Shown: positions 47,879 through 60,300 of the stretch, piece after piece
How the letters are laid out: every line of letters starts with the position of its first letter
Numbering within the stretch: position 1 is the first letter of the stretch
Source: Pseudorasbora parva
Lineage: Eukaryota; Chordata; Actinopteri; Cypriniformes; Gobionidae
Direction: 5' to 3'
Length of the DNA stretch: 64,000 bases
NCBI RefSeq assembly: GCF_024679245.1
Contig: NC_090172.1
Coordinates: forward strand, 39,041,653-39,105,652
Made by a program: the position numbers and the translations under genes
The notes under the pieces: generated by a model
What the model was told of the DNA's origin: nothing
The model's input: the letters and a program-made list of their open reading frames with translations, nothing else
Database searches by the model: none

Positions 47879-50437
47879 GACAGAGACAACGATGGTGACA
47901 GAGTTGACGACGAAGAGATGGAGACGGAGACGACGGAGATGGAGACGATGACGGAGACGCCAGAGCCAGAGACAGAGATGGAGACAAGGGAGATGACGGA
48001 GACGACAGAGACTGAGACAACAGAGGCAACAGAGACGGAGACAACGGAGACGGACAGGCAGGGAGACGACAGAGATGGAGACGGATAGATGGAGAGGATA
48101 GACCGAGACTACGGAGATGGAGATGGAGATGGAGACGACGGAGAGACAGAGATGGAGATGATGGAGACGGAGATGATGGAGACGGAGATGATGGAGATGG
48201 AGACAGAGAGGCAGAGAGACAAAAGATGGAGACAGATAGATGGAAAGTATAGACGGAGAATACGGAGATTGAGCCGGAGACGCAGACGCAGATGAAGGAG
48301 ACGCCAGAAATGCCGGAGACGACAGAGACAGAGATGACAGAAAGAGTTGACGACGGAGAGACGGAGACAGAGATGGAGATGATGGAGACGGAGATGATGG
48401 AGACGGAGACAGAGAGACGGAGAGAGGATGAGAGAAGACATAGATGGAGACAGATAGATAAAGAAGATATACGGAGGCGACGGAGATGGAGCCGGAGCCG
48501 GAGCCGGATATGGAGACAACAGAGATGCCAGAGAGGCCGGAGACGACAGAGACAGAGATGACAGATGGAGAAAGTGCTGACGACGTAGAGACGGAGACGA
48601 TGGAGACAGAGAGACAGAGAGACGACAGGGACGGATAGATGGAGAGGATAGACGGAGACGCCAGAGCCGGAGACGACGGAGACAGAGATGGAGATGGAGA
48701 CAACAGAGATGACGGAGAAGACAGAGACTAAGACAACAGAGTCAACGGAGACGGAGACAATGGAGACGGAGAGGCAGAGAGACGACAGAGATGGAGACGG
48801 AAAGATGGAGAGGATAGACGAAGACTACGGAGATGGAGCCGGAGACGACGGAGACGCAGAGATGCCGGAGACAACAGAGACAGAGACAATGATGGAGAAA
48901 GAGTTGATGATGGAGAGACAGAGACAGAGGCGATGGAGACGGAAATGTAGAGACGGAGAGAGAGAGAGACGACAGGGACGGAGACGGATAGATGGAGAGG
49001 ATAGACGGAGACAGAGATGGAGATGGAGACAACCGAAATGACGGAGACGACAGAGTCAACGGAGACGGAGACGATGGAGACGGAGAGGCAGAGAGACGAC
49101 AGAGATGGAGACGGATAGATGGAGAGGATAGACAAAGACTACGGAGATGGAGCCAGAGGTAGAAACGGAGACGGAGACGCCGGAGACGCCAGAGAGGCCG
49201 GAGACAACAGAGACAGAGACAATGATGGAGAAAGAGTTGATGACGGAGAGACAGAGACAGAGGCGATGGAGACGGAAATGGAGAGACGGAGAGACAGAGA
49301 GAAGACAGAGATGGAGACGGATAGATGGAGAGGATAGACAGAGACGCCGGAGACGGAGAAGGAGATGGAGACGACGAAGACACTGGAGATGACGGAGACA
49401 GAGATGGAGATGACAGAGACAACGATGGAGAAAGAGTTGACGACGGAGAGATGGAGACGGAGATGGAGAGACAGAGAGACGCCGGAGATGGAGACGGAGA
49501 TGACAGAGACGGAGATGACAGAGACAACGATGGAGAAAGAGTTGACGAAGGAGAGATGGAGAGACAGAGAGACGACGGAGACGGATAGATGGAGAGGATA
49601 GACGGAGACGCCGGAGATGCCGGAGATGGAGACGGAGATGACAGAGACAGAGTTGACAACGGAGAGACGGAGACAGAGACGAAAACGACGAAGATCGAAA
49701 CGGAGACGACGGAGATGGAGATGGAGAGACAGAGAGAAGACAGAGACGGATAGATGGAGAGGAGGGAGACAGAGACGACGGAGACAATGGAGACAGCGGA
49801 AACAGCAGAGATGATGGAGACGGAGACGATGGAGACAACAGAGACGATGCAGATGGAGATAGAGACGGAGTCGGAGAGACGAAGATGGAGACGACTGAGA
49901 TGGAGATGGAGACTGAGATGGAGACAGTGGAGATGGAGACGACGGAGATGGAGACGGCAGAGATGGAGACGGAGATGACAGAAATGCCGACGGAGAGACG
50001 GAGAGACATAGAGATAGAGAAACAAAGATGGATACGGAAGATGGAGACAGATGGAGACGGAGCCAGAGAGACGGAGAGATGACAGAGATGGAGTCAGAGA
50101 CGACTGAGACAATGGAGACAGAGACGGAGATGAAAGGAGACGGATATACGGAGAAGGAGACAGAGACGATGGAAACAGATAGATGGAGACAACGGTGATG
50201 GAGACAACGCCGAAGACGGAGACGACGGAGAAGGAGACGACAGAGATGGATATACACAGATACAGAGACAGAGACGACGGAGAAGGACACGGATAGATGG
50301 AGATGACGGAGACAGATATACGGAGATGGAGACAAAGACAGAAATGATGGAGAGGGAGACGGAGACAATGGAGACAGAGAGACGGAGAGATGGAGACGGA
50401 GAGAGAGCGATGAAGACTGAGACAGAGATGGACTCAA
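47879..50437. repeat. 2.5-kb GGAGAC-type hexamer satellite with higher-order units
   Basis: Variants of GGAGAC/GGAGAT/AGAGAC fill the block. Longer units recur: GATAGATGGAGAGGATAGAC (about 48085, 48636, 48985, 49116, 49320 and 49584) and GAGTTGACGACGGAGAG variants (about 47899, 48345, 48900, 49231, 49433, 49540 and 49650). Stop codons are rare in several frames, which produces long Glu/Thr/Arg-rich (+) and Ser/Leu-rich (-) open frames with no real protein signature. Confidence 0.95.
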
Positions 50438-51767
50438 GTCTTTTGTTTCTTTTCTTTTTTGTTATGTAATATTTAGTTGTAGCTTGTAGGGAGGAGGGTG
50501 CCCTTTTCTTAAATATTTTTCTCCTGTTTTGGGGGATTAGCTAGGGATTTAAAGAAGTGCAATTGTCTTAGTTTCTTTTTGTTTTGTTTTGGTGGTTAGG
50601 TATAGATTTAAAATGAGTTAGACCCTGTTTTGTTTGTTTTTTTGGCAATGCCCCCTTCTGAAGCCATTTTGTTCCTTCTGATTTCTTCATACAATAAATC
50701 AAATAAATCATGCCTGGTGCGGGCATTTTCATGACTATTCTTAAAAAGGGGGGTGACAGTTAAGGGGTTAATTTCTACCATCATATAGGCCACAGGTTCA
50801 GCTGAGCTTAGTTAGTATTAGCTTCTGAATAGCAGAATTACACAGTCCACTTCACATGTCCTGTTTCTTTTTTTTGTTTTTGTTTTTTTGGCAAGCTAGA
50901 CACATTCCTGGGTCAATCATTCTGAGACAAATTTCCAGTCTGAAAATGTAAACCTAACAATATCCCTACCGCTAAACGTAACCCTTATCAAATGGAAATG
51001 ATAGTTGAATAACACTGATGTTGAAGCACTTAATCTGGTTGTAAACCAAAACTTGACATAATCTGAAAATTTGTCCCTCAAATCTGATTGTCACATCAGA
51101 TTCTGCATCCACTTTCATTACTGTTTTCCCTATGGACTGACATCTGCCAGTGCTATGGTCTTTCGTAAGAGGGCTGCATCTCCTAAAGTTAGAAAACAGG
51201 GTCACTGCAGGGCATTTCCTCCCTTAACAGGGACTATGTGGGTGTAACAGAGGAAGTCAGGAATCAATGGTCTTCTTCAGTAGAGTAAATAATTCCAGTG
51301 GTTATTTTTGTTACGCTGTGCCAGAAAGTAAAAGTATGGACTCAAAGTCCTAGGGTGGATCAGTCAGTTACCTTTGCAAGGTTAAGTGAAGATAACTGAT
51401 TTTGGCGAACATGGGGGATATGGAATTTTGTTTTCCAGGAGATTCTAATATTCCATTTAGTTTCCAGTGAGGTGTGCCAAATATGTTGCATGTCTAGCAA
51501 TACTGCAGCCCTAGATAAGCCATGTTGTTATCTGAAGAAACTCCAAACAATGAATGCACTATTAATTTTTCCATGAAGCCTACATTTAAAAACAAGAAAG
51601 AAAAGGCTAAATATGTAAATATGCAGTCTGAATGTGATACATTTTGGCCCCTGGTAAATTGTATATTCATAAAATAATTTAGCTTTCAGTACTAACGATT
51701 ACTAACTTGTATGTACCAGGGTTGATTTTTTATTAATACAAATGATGAGTACTTTAAATGATTAGTA
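50438..51767. other. Intergenic DNA without recognisable features
   Basis: T-rich stretches at about 50430-50660 and 50850-50890. No gene, exon or element end identified. Confidence 0.5.
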
Positions 51768-53386
51768 TAAACCCATTTCCAAAAAGTTGGGACACTGTAC
51801 AAATTGTGAATAAAAAGGAATACAATCCTTTACAAATCTCATTAACTTATATTTTATTCACAATAGAATATAGATAACATATCAAATGTTGAAAGTTGAA
51901 ATGTAACCTTTCAAATGTTGAAATGTCATGCCAAATATTGGCTCGTTTTGGATTTCATGAGAGTTACACATTCGGAAAAAGTTGGGACAAGTAGCATTAA
52001 GAGGTAGGAAAAGTCAAGGCCGGAAAACTAAACTGGATGCCCGTGATCTCCGGGCCCTTAGACGGCACTGCATCACATATACATGGATGCTACTGTAATG
52101 GAAATCCCAACATGGGCTCAGGAATACTTCCAGAAAACTTTGTCGGTGAACACAATCCACCATGCCAATCACACAGTATTGTACAGGGTTGCATGAGGAC
52201 GTGTGGCATGGGCAGCTTACACATCTGGAAAGGCACCATCAATGCTGAAAGGTATATCCAAGTTCTAGAACAACATATGCTCCCATCCAGACATCTTCAC
52301 TTTTTAGGGAAGACCTTGCATTTTCCAAAATGAAAATGCCAGACCACATACTGTATCAATTACAACATGGCTGTGCAGAAGAAGGATCCAGGTCCTGAAA
52401 TGGCAAGCCAGCAAGCCCAGATCTTTCACCCATAGAAAACATTTAGCGCATCATAAAGAGGAAGATGCGACAAAGAAAACCTAAGACAGTTGAGCAGCTA
52501 GAAGCCTGTATTTGACACGAATGGGACATCATTCATATTCTCAACTTGAGAAACCTGTCTCCTCAGTCTCCAGACATTTGCAGACTGTTATAAAAAGAAG
52601 AGAGGATGCCACACAGTGGTAATCATGGCCTTGTCCCAACTTTTTTGAGATGTGTTGATGCCATGAAATTTAAAATCAACTTATTTTCCCTTAAGATTAT
52701 ACATTTTCTCAGTTTAAACATTTGATAAGTCATCTATGTTGTATCCTAAATAAAATATTGAAATTTGAAAATTCACCATTTTGTTTCTGCATTCTGTTTT
52801 TATTCACAATTTATACTAGCCTGACAAGCCAGACCCACATCAAGATGTTTGGTCTGGAAACTCACCATAGACAGTGGTCTGGAAATCCGAGGGGCGGGAT
52901 AAACGGTTGTCTTTCAAACTCCCTCTGCGCGCGATAGGATAGCGCTACACCAACCAGAGCAACGAAGGTGAAACAGAGCTCGCTGATAGATTAAACATTC
53001 ACCGTATCCGGTCGGCTAAACTCCGAACACATCTTCCCTTTTTAAGAATGACTTCAGTGCCGTTCTTTGTTCTTTTCTCAGAGAAAGGCTTAACTCCAAG
53101 TCTTCCAGAATCGCAGTCAAAGCTGATTCGAAAGACCGCCGTTCGCCAGTTTCTGTGTTTACTAGAAGCACGCAAACGCAACTCGGCCGTCTTCATTATG
53201 GCCCCGCCCGCCGACTCTATGCACGATGTGATTGGCCCGTCCAGAGTGAGAGGAATACAGCTCAGAAGGGTATTAAGAGTTCCTAGACGACACTTGCGGG
53301 CCGATTAAATTTGCTGCCGCTAGGGTGCGTCTAGATTTCTAGGCTAAATTTATACAGTGTTCCAACTTTTTTGGAATCGGGTTTGC
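51768..53386 (+). mobile_element. Tc1-like element (family C), second copy, dead
   Basis: Termini AAACCCATTTCCAAAAAGTTGG and CCAACTTTTTTGGAATCGGGTTTG are inverted repeats. The + strand holds transposase scraps: 52037-52130 corresponds to DARDLRALRRH..., MEI..WAQEYFQK after frameshifts, and 52200-52530 to the C-terminal part. About 0.3 kb around the catalytic core is deleted. A 530-bp element is inserted near the right end (52817-53346). Confidence 0.82.
52817..53346. mobile_element. 530-bp TAG-ended element, copy 2, with 9-bp target duplication
   Basis: AATTTATAC flanks it at 52808-52816 and 53347-53355, inside the terminus of the family C Tc1. Ends TAGCCTGACAAGCCAGACCC and (reversed) TAGCCTAGAAATCTAGACGC match copy 1 at 39437-39963. 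Confidence 0.85.
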
Positions 53387-55224
53387 AGCAGTAGTATTTT
53401 TATTATAAAATAAAATTACTAATGAAATGTATTAATAAATATTAAATAAAATTACTAATAAAATTAAATTGTTAAATTATTAATAGTCTTCTTCTTTCGG
53501 CTGTTCCCTTCAGGGGTCGCCACTGCGAATCATCTGCCTCCAACTATTTCTATCCTCTGTATATTACATTATTAATAGTAATTAATTTAAATAAAAAATG
53601 TTTTTTATGTCACTTTTTCTATTGCCCCCCCCCCCCCAGTTGCATTGTAATTGTGTAACTTTGCAAAAAGTATAAAAATATTGTTCAATTGTGTATATTT
53701 AGGATACACAAAAAGCTAGCTATGAAATATGTTGCTCAGACTTTAATAAATATTGTATGGTTCATTTCAGTGATTCAGATATGCTTGAGAGCCATAGCAT
53801 TATAGGTTATCTGATTGTTGAAAATGAGCAGCTAATGCAGGACTGATGGGTCTTCAGCTGGCCAGAAGAAAAATATTCTGACTGGATCAGCACATGTCCT
53901 CTGCGCACTGAGGAATTTACAGTAATAGTGATTGTGGCTACTGAGGGTGCTTTTAATTACCAACCATTCCTTTCTGCCATGATTCGGGTCTGCTCTCTTG
54001 AGCAAAGATGGTGGTGATGTTCAACTGTGTTTCCTGTTTACTCCCTCAAACACCATAACTTTTGTGACCTCAGACAGCCATCCCTGGAAGTTTGAGAACT
54101 GGCATCGGTGTGGTTTTAGGTTCTCTTTATTTGTGACTATACATGCTATATTTTCCTAATATGCATTTTTATTTTGGGAAAGCACTTCAAAAAAAAATAT
54201 TGTATAAGATCAGATGGTTCTTTGATTGTCCAATGCATATCGCTCACAAAACAAGCAGGAGAGAGTGTGTATACACAGGTAGAACTGTATATTCTGAATA
54301 ATTTTCTATGTCTGATAATCTAAATAATCTAATTAAATGAATACATTTTTGATTAACAGAAATTATTATTACCAACTCTACATACAATTGACAGTTGTTT
54401 TGCTGTAGTGCTCCTCAGTCTTCATCTGTGGTGTCTGGTCAGTGCTTTGACGAAATATGTTGATGCTCCTAGTATGCTTTGGTGGCCATGGTAATGTGGT
54501 CAACAAGTGTGCTCCACATATTTTGGTGCACTTGGTAAATATGAGCAAAACTGACTGTTCCCCACTGAAAGTTCCAGTAATACCTAGCAAAATGTAAGTG
54601 CATTAGATTAGATAAGACACTAGCATCTGCAATTCTCCAACTTTGATCCAAACAGTTTGTTTGGCAACTCAAACCATCCCACCTCAGTGTGTGTTTATGC
54701 CACCACCTATAGTACAGTGGAATGAGTATTTTATCAATTAAACTATTTTCTTATAGTTATTTCATGATTTGTGCATCTCAAAACCTTTTGTCACACATCA
54801 TTACTGTATTCTCATGTCTATCCCATAGTGTTGGATGACAATATGAATTTGGCCTGTGTGTTTTTTTTAATATTTACATTCCAGTGAAACAAGTAGTCAT
54901 GAACTTAAAAACATATATGAATGAGGATATACTTCAGTTAGATTTGGTTTTTAGGGGTCACAATAATTTTGGCAAACATATTTTGCAGAAAACATATTAT
55001 TCCAGATTTATATTTTGTGCATGAAGACAGGAAGAGTTTCATGTCAAAGCCATGACAGCATTTTGTTCACCTCTCAGGTTATGTATGTAACTTGAGATGT
55101 TTTATTTGTTTTAGTACTTCAACTTAAAGTAAACAAAATTACTTACCTTATAAAATTACTTTAAAATAACTATTTAAAATAAACTTAACTACTTAAGTTA
55201 ATAAATAAATGCAGTCCATTTACT
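53387..55224. other. AT-rich DNA, one short repeat fragment
   Basis: 53487-53567 (TTCGGCTGTTCCCTTCAGGGG, CGCCACTGCGAATCATCTGCC) looks like a small piece of a dispersed retroelement. A C12 run lies near 53626. Nothing else recognised. Confidence 0.4.
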
Positions 55225-55790
55225 TAACATCTGGTACCATTTTTGACCTACCCAAATTGAAAGCTTCCCACACAGTGGTCTAAGTTCGAAATGTTGGTGT
55301 CATTTTACAGGAAACCCTTTGGAGTTAAATAAAACACTGTTAAAAAGTGATAAAGGTAAGTATATGTTGTCTAAGCGGTTATAACCCCCCTGGTTAAAGG
55401 GTAACAAAAAAATAGACATTTTTTTAATTTGTTTTTATTTATTATAAATTCAGATTTGAAAGTGTGTAACTCAGGTCTTGTGAGCTCTAGGACCCTGCAG
55501 AGAGTTTGTGCTGTTTCCACTAAATTCCCAGAAATAGTGGAAAAAATAAGTTTGTCTGTCATGTTGTATGCAAGATTTATTCAAATGGGTCCTCTTTTGG
55601 GGGGCTATTACAGCTCAGAAAACCTATACTTATATGTTTATCAATTTTAGCAGTGTTTTATATAACTTAAAACGGTTTCCTGTAAAATGACACCAATATT
55701 TTGAACTTAGACCACTGTATGTGCATATGGGAAGCTTTTCAATTTGGGTAGGCCAAATCCAGGCAGAAATGGTACCAGAGTAATCTAGTG
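55225..55790. repeat. Long imperfect inverted repeat (foldback)
   Basis: The left arm at about 55225-55375 (GGTACCATTTTTGACCTACCC, AGTGGTCTAAGTTCGAAATG, GGTGTCATTTTACAGGAAACC) is mirrored in the right arm at about 55615-55790. The loop is about 240 bp. Probably an old foldback transposon; no clear termini. Confidence 0.75.
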
Positions 55791-58175
55791 TAAATACATT
55801 ACTTTGTCTAAAACAAATGCCAAAGTGATGCATATCTCCAGAAAGTAGAGACTCTAAACTTTCAAATGGTATGAGGTATGAAGACATATGAGGTCAGAGC
55901 TCCTCCATAGACATTTAAAGTTAAATTTTGGACCCTGTACAGGGTCCGTGGATTTTATTTAAACTATAACAAAATAACTAATTAAGAAATGTTTCCTTTA
56001 TGTATATAAAGAAGTTTGTATTGTTGTAATACATTTGCAGTTTGAATAGCTACCTGCTAAACAAAAGCTGCAGTAATATAAAAAAATACTCTCCCTGTAA
56101 AATTATGCAATCAGTGTTTCCTGGAGAGTGTAGGGGGAACAGAGCAGAGGCAGAGAAGAGAAAATGCAAGTTAAAAGCAGAGACAGAAGACAGATTTTTG
56201 ACAACAAAAGATTTGATAACATCAAAAACCCTGTACTGGGAATTTTCCTATCTCAAGGACTCCCTGGTGTGTAAGTAATTGGCAGTTGTAAACTGGTAGA
56301 AATAAGGATCAATTTTAACAATTATAGAAAGAGACAGCAGAAAGGGAGACAGAGAGAATTGTCATATCTTGATGTTCAAAAGTGAGACACCCATGTATGT
56401 TCATGCACACACACAGGCCTAAATGCAGTTGTGAACATATAAGGTGGGTGTTCTTGTTACATTAATGGAAAAGCACACTCAATCAAAGTTGTTTTTCTGC
56501 CCTAATAACACACGGCAGCATAGAAGCACACTTGTCATCAAATAGACTCCCACTGAGGCTTAAAAAGGAGACATGAAGAGAGACTGGCACCGAGTACAGA
56601 CTTTGTGGACTAAACCAAAATCTTCAACTAATTGGACCCTCAAACATTGGACTATAAATAAGACGCAATGAAACATTTAGAGGTGAAAAGATGCTTATAT
56701 GTCATATTTTGGTTACCATAGCATAGGCTTACACTTAAACTTACAGTTTGATATAATATTTGATGGAAACCAATGCACTGTCACTGTTCATCAGTGTATG
56801 TGATTTTGACAGAGTAAAGCCATGGCTTCTAGTCTTTGATATTATTTTTGAAAGATTGCAATCGTCTGTCTGAGAATGCCTGCATGGATATACATCACTT
56901 TAATACATTCAATCCATGTAATCCAGTTCCAAATAGAATTTGGTGTCTCCAGCTAAGGAGATACACAGTGGCTCTCATAAGTACTCCTGTTTTGTGACAT
57001 ATGTCAAGGGTGTACAAAAATAAAATAAAAATTAATGTTTGTTCAGTCTTCCCTATTTATACAGAAGTAAACTACAATGGATTAAAATAGCTTTAAAATG
57101 TTATGCTACATGGGAATGGGGAATTATCTTCCCAACAACCTTCCCATATTCCCTTGCATTTTTTATTAAAAAGAATGGTCAAACAAATGCAAGAAAAAAT
57201 GGCTTTGTCAAATATATAACACAAACCAGTTGGCCTGTAACTTCATTAGATTAGGAACTGCAACTTAATATTTGATATAAATGAAACTGTAAGAAAGATA
57301 CTCTGATGCCAACTGTGACATGTGCAATTAAAAAAATCACAATCACTTGCATCATGTCCAAAAATCTTGCACTTCCTTGGACCACCAGTAGCTTCTTATA
57401 AAGGGTAACCAAAACCCTGTTGTGTACTGGCAATGTGTTGTTTTATCTAATTAAAATTTAAACTCAGTAATCAAAGCCATATTGGTTAAAATATTCACTC
57501 TGTTATTTCTACTGTCATAATATGGAGCTAGAAATATGACAAAATGATCTGAATTTGAATTGTATAAATCTGAATTATTGACAAGTGTAATCTAACAAAA
57601 TTGAATATTATGTTGCATTTTACATACTTCTCAATTTGATTTTTTTTTAAATCTTGAATATAGAACCTTTGAAATTGAACACATCTGAAATGTTTTTATA
57701 TCGAAATTGTATAGACATGTATTTTCAAACAGCAGATATTTTGTTCTGAATTAATAGACTGTAAATATTCAGTTTTTGAAAATACAGATTCAGATTTCAG
57801 ATGAAGAAAAAATTCTCATCAAATTAAATATTCTGAAATTCAGATCATGCAGAAAGTAGGCCAGAGGTCACCATCAGGGAAGAGTAAAGGATGTCAGAAA
57901 AGTCGAACGGAGCACCATCTGATCATTTCATTTCCTATTTGTAATGGAATAAAGAGAAAAGAAACAGCCCTTTTATACTTTTTTGTTTATTTTAGATTAA
58001 TGCACGGAAAAAGAGATTTCGGCTAGATTTCTAATTTTTCGTGTGGTTTACCGCACAATTAAATAAAACAGCCCGGGTGCTGATTAATATTTTATATATC
58101 AGATAAACATTTTTTTCTTTGAAACGCGTTAAGTTGCACAAAAAGTTGCCTGATCTAGGACCTGCCCTGCACAGT
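55791..58175. other. AT-rich DNA without recognisable features
   Basis: Several AT-rich ATTCTGAATTT-like low-complexity stretches at 57540-57850. No gene or element end identified. Confidence 0.45.
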
Positions 58176-58179
58176 TTAA

Positions 58180-58678
58180 AGGTGCACTATGCAACTTTTC
58201 ATCCACTGGAGGGCGCCTATTCTAAATGGCTCGCGAGTACCGGGACTTTTATTATGACGGGACAAAACACAGTCGCCGGGCGCCCGCACTTCCGCTTTTT
58301 CGGGTCAGGTAAAAACAGCTATTTTTCATCATATCAGATACATTTAAGGGGCCAAGGGCTTCGGCCATCCGTCCACTCTCTTCCCTGAACTGAAATGAAG
58401 TAGTGGGCTGTACTTTCCACACGATTGATATCAGGTTTAAGTACGCCAGGTTGGCTGGTGGTTATGTTGCCCGCATACCGCCTCCCATGGCCGAGACTGG
58501 TATTACGATACCTGACGGGCCGGGGCTAGTAATGCTACTGCTAATTAAGGTTGATATCTCTGCAGCACTATAACTTGACATTTTTTTAAGGAAATCATTG
58601 TCCTTATTCTTCTCATTCTTTTGATGCGTGTAGGTCATTTTGGGGATATTTTTACCTCCATTTTTACACATGGCACCT
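58180..58678. mobile_element. 499-bp TTAA-flanked MITE
   Basis: TTAA at 58176-58179 and 58679-58682. Ends AGGTGCACTATGCAAC and GGCACCT are short inverted repeats. The interior shares blocks with the element at 4091-5363. TTAA targets fit piggyBac- or Kolobok-type transposases. Confidence 0.8.
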
Positions 58679-58884
58679 TTAAGAAGCAGTAGTCTTCTAC
58701 TGCTATAAGACTACTATTTTGTTGAACAGACCTGGGCTGAATCTGAAATCGCCCTTTACCCCAGGGTGTTATCAACAAAATCTCAAAAAAAAAAAAAGTA
58801 TATTTCATCCGACCAATAAAAGAAAAGTGTTTTTAATACAAAAAAAGTCAACCTTCAAATAATTATGTTCAGTTATGCACTCTC

Positions 58885-60300
58885 AATCAATCAATCAACT
58901 TTATTTATATAGCGCTTTTACAATCACGATTGTGTCAAAGCCGCTTCACAGTGTCAAACATGATAATATTGCGACAAAATTAGATTTGGCTGTACAGTTG
59001 TACTGGAGAAAACAGTGATGTTATCAGCTTATTTTAATTTATCATACAGAGACAATGTTGGCAGATCAGTATTATAGTTTATAGAATTAAATAAGACCTA
59101 ATTCATATATTTTATTTGTATAATAAGTTGAATAACTTTAATCATATTTTTAGTATCCCCAACTGAGCAAGCCAAGCCAAAGGCGACAGTGGCAAGGAAC
59201 CAAAACTCCATCGGGGCATGATGGAGAAAAATAAACCTTGGGAGAAACCAGACTCAGTCGGGGTGCCAGTTCTCCTCTGGCCTATTAACACACCGTGTAA
59301 GATTATTATTCTGGCAACCTTACAGGTCGGAAATCATATTAGATCGGATTATTCAAAATTTTCAGGGTATCACGGAAGAGACAGATTTATTTAGGATGGG
59401 GCGTCGATTACACAAGAGTATGAATACATGAAAGATCGGAATTATTGCGCCGAAGACGGGTTTTGAGCATGTCGTGCCAGTGAGGCAAATTCGGAGGAGA
59501 CACCATTTGACACGGCTCAGCAGACACTCCAGGATGCGTTGGTCATGTCCAGGCAGGTCCACCATCCGATCCGGACAGGGCCCAGATCCGGGATAAACCT
59601 CGGGATAAACAGAGAGACTAACATTAGCGTAGATGTCACTCTTTTTATGATGTAACGAGTACATCAGGTGTTATGGGAAGTGTTCCCGGTTCCAGCTGAC
59701 CTAGTTAATGCAGCCTAACAATCAGTCAATTGAATTGAATAATGAAAGTTAATAATGTTCTATGTGTATGCCATAGTAAAGAGATGTGTTTTTAGTCTAG
59801 ATTTAAACTGACAGAGTGTGTCTGCTTCCCGAACAATGCTAGGAAGACTATTCCACAATTTAGGAGCTAAATAGGAAAATGATTGACCGCCTGCAGTTGA
59901 TTTAGATATTCTAGGTATTATCAACTGGCCAGAGTTTTGAGACCGCAATCGACGTGATGGGGTATAATGCGTTAAGAGCTCGCTTAAGTACCGGGGAGCT
60001 AAACTATTTAGTGCTTTGTAAGTAATAAGCAAGATTTTAAAATGTATGCGATGTTTAATAGGGAGCCAGTGCAGTGTTGACAGAACTGGACTAATATGAT
60101 CATACTTCCTGGTTCTAGTAAGAACTCTAGCTGCTGCATTTTGGACTAGCTGGAGTTTGTTTATTAAGCGAGCAGGGCAACCACCCAGTAGAGCATTACA
60201 ATAATCTAGCCTTGAGCTCATGAACGCATGTACTAACTGTTCAGCATTTTGCATTGAAAGCATGTGCCGTAATTTAGATATATTTTTAAGATGATAGAAC
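58885..60300 (-). mobile_element. L2-type LINE, 5'-truncated 3' end
   Basis: The - strand frame 59760-60263 is the end of a non-LTR reverse transcriptase ORF (SRLDYCNALLGG, LQLVQNAAARVLTRTRKYDHI, LHWLPIKHRIHFKILLITYKAL, APKLWNSLP, FKSRLKTHLF). Downstream comes the 3' UTR with TGATGGAGTTTTGGTTCCTTG-type sequence and the tail GCGCTATATAAATAAAG with TTGA repeats at 58885-58920. 5' truncation near 60300 is typical of LINE insertion. Confidence 0.88.

Noticed and set aside
47816..50437. Open frames of 456, 432, 317 and 295 codons (Ser/Leu-rich on -, Glu/Thr/Arg-rich on +)
   Set aside because: They are by-products of a hexamer repeat that rarely makes stop codons in any frame; composition is pure repeat with no domain.
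47879..50437. CRISPR-like repeat array
   Set aside because: Units are short, contiguous and degenerate, without unique spacers, in a vertebrate context.
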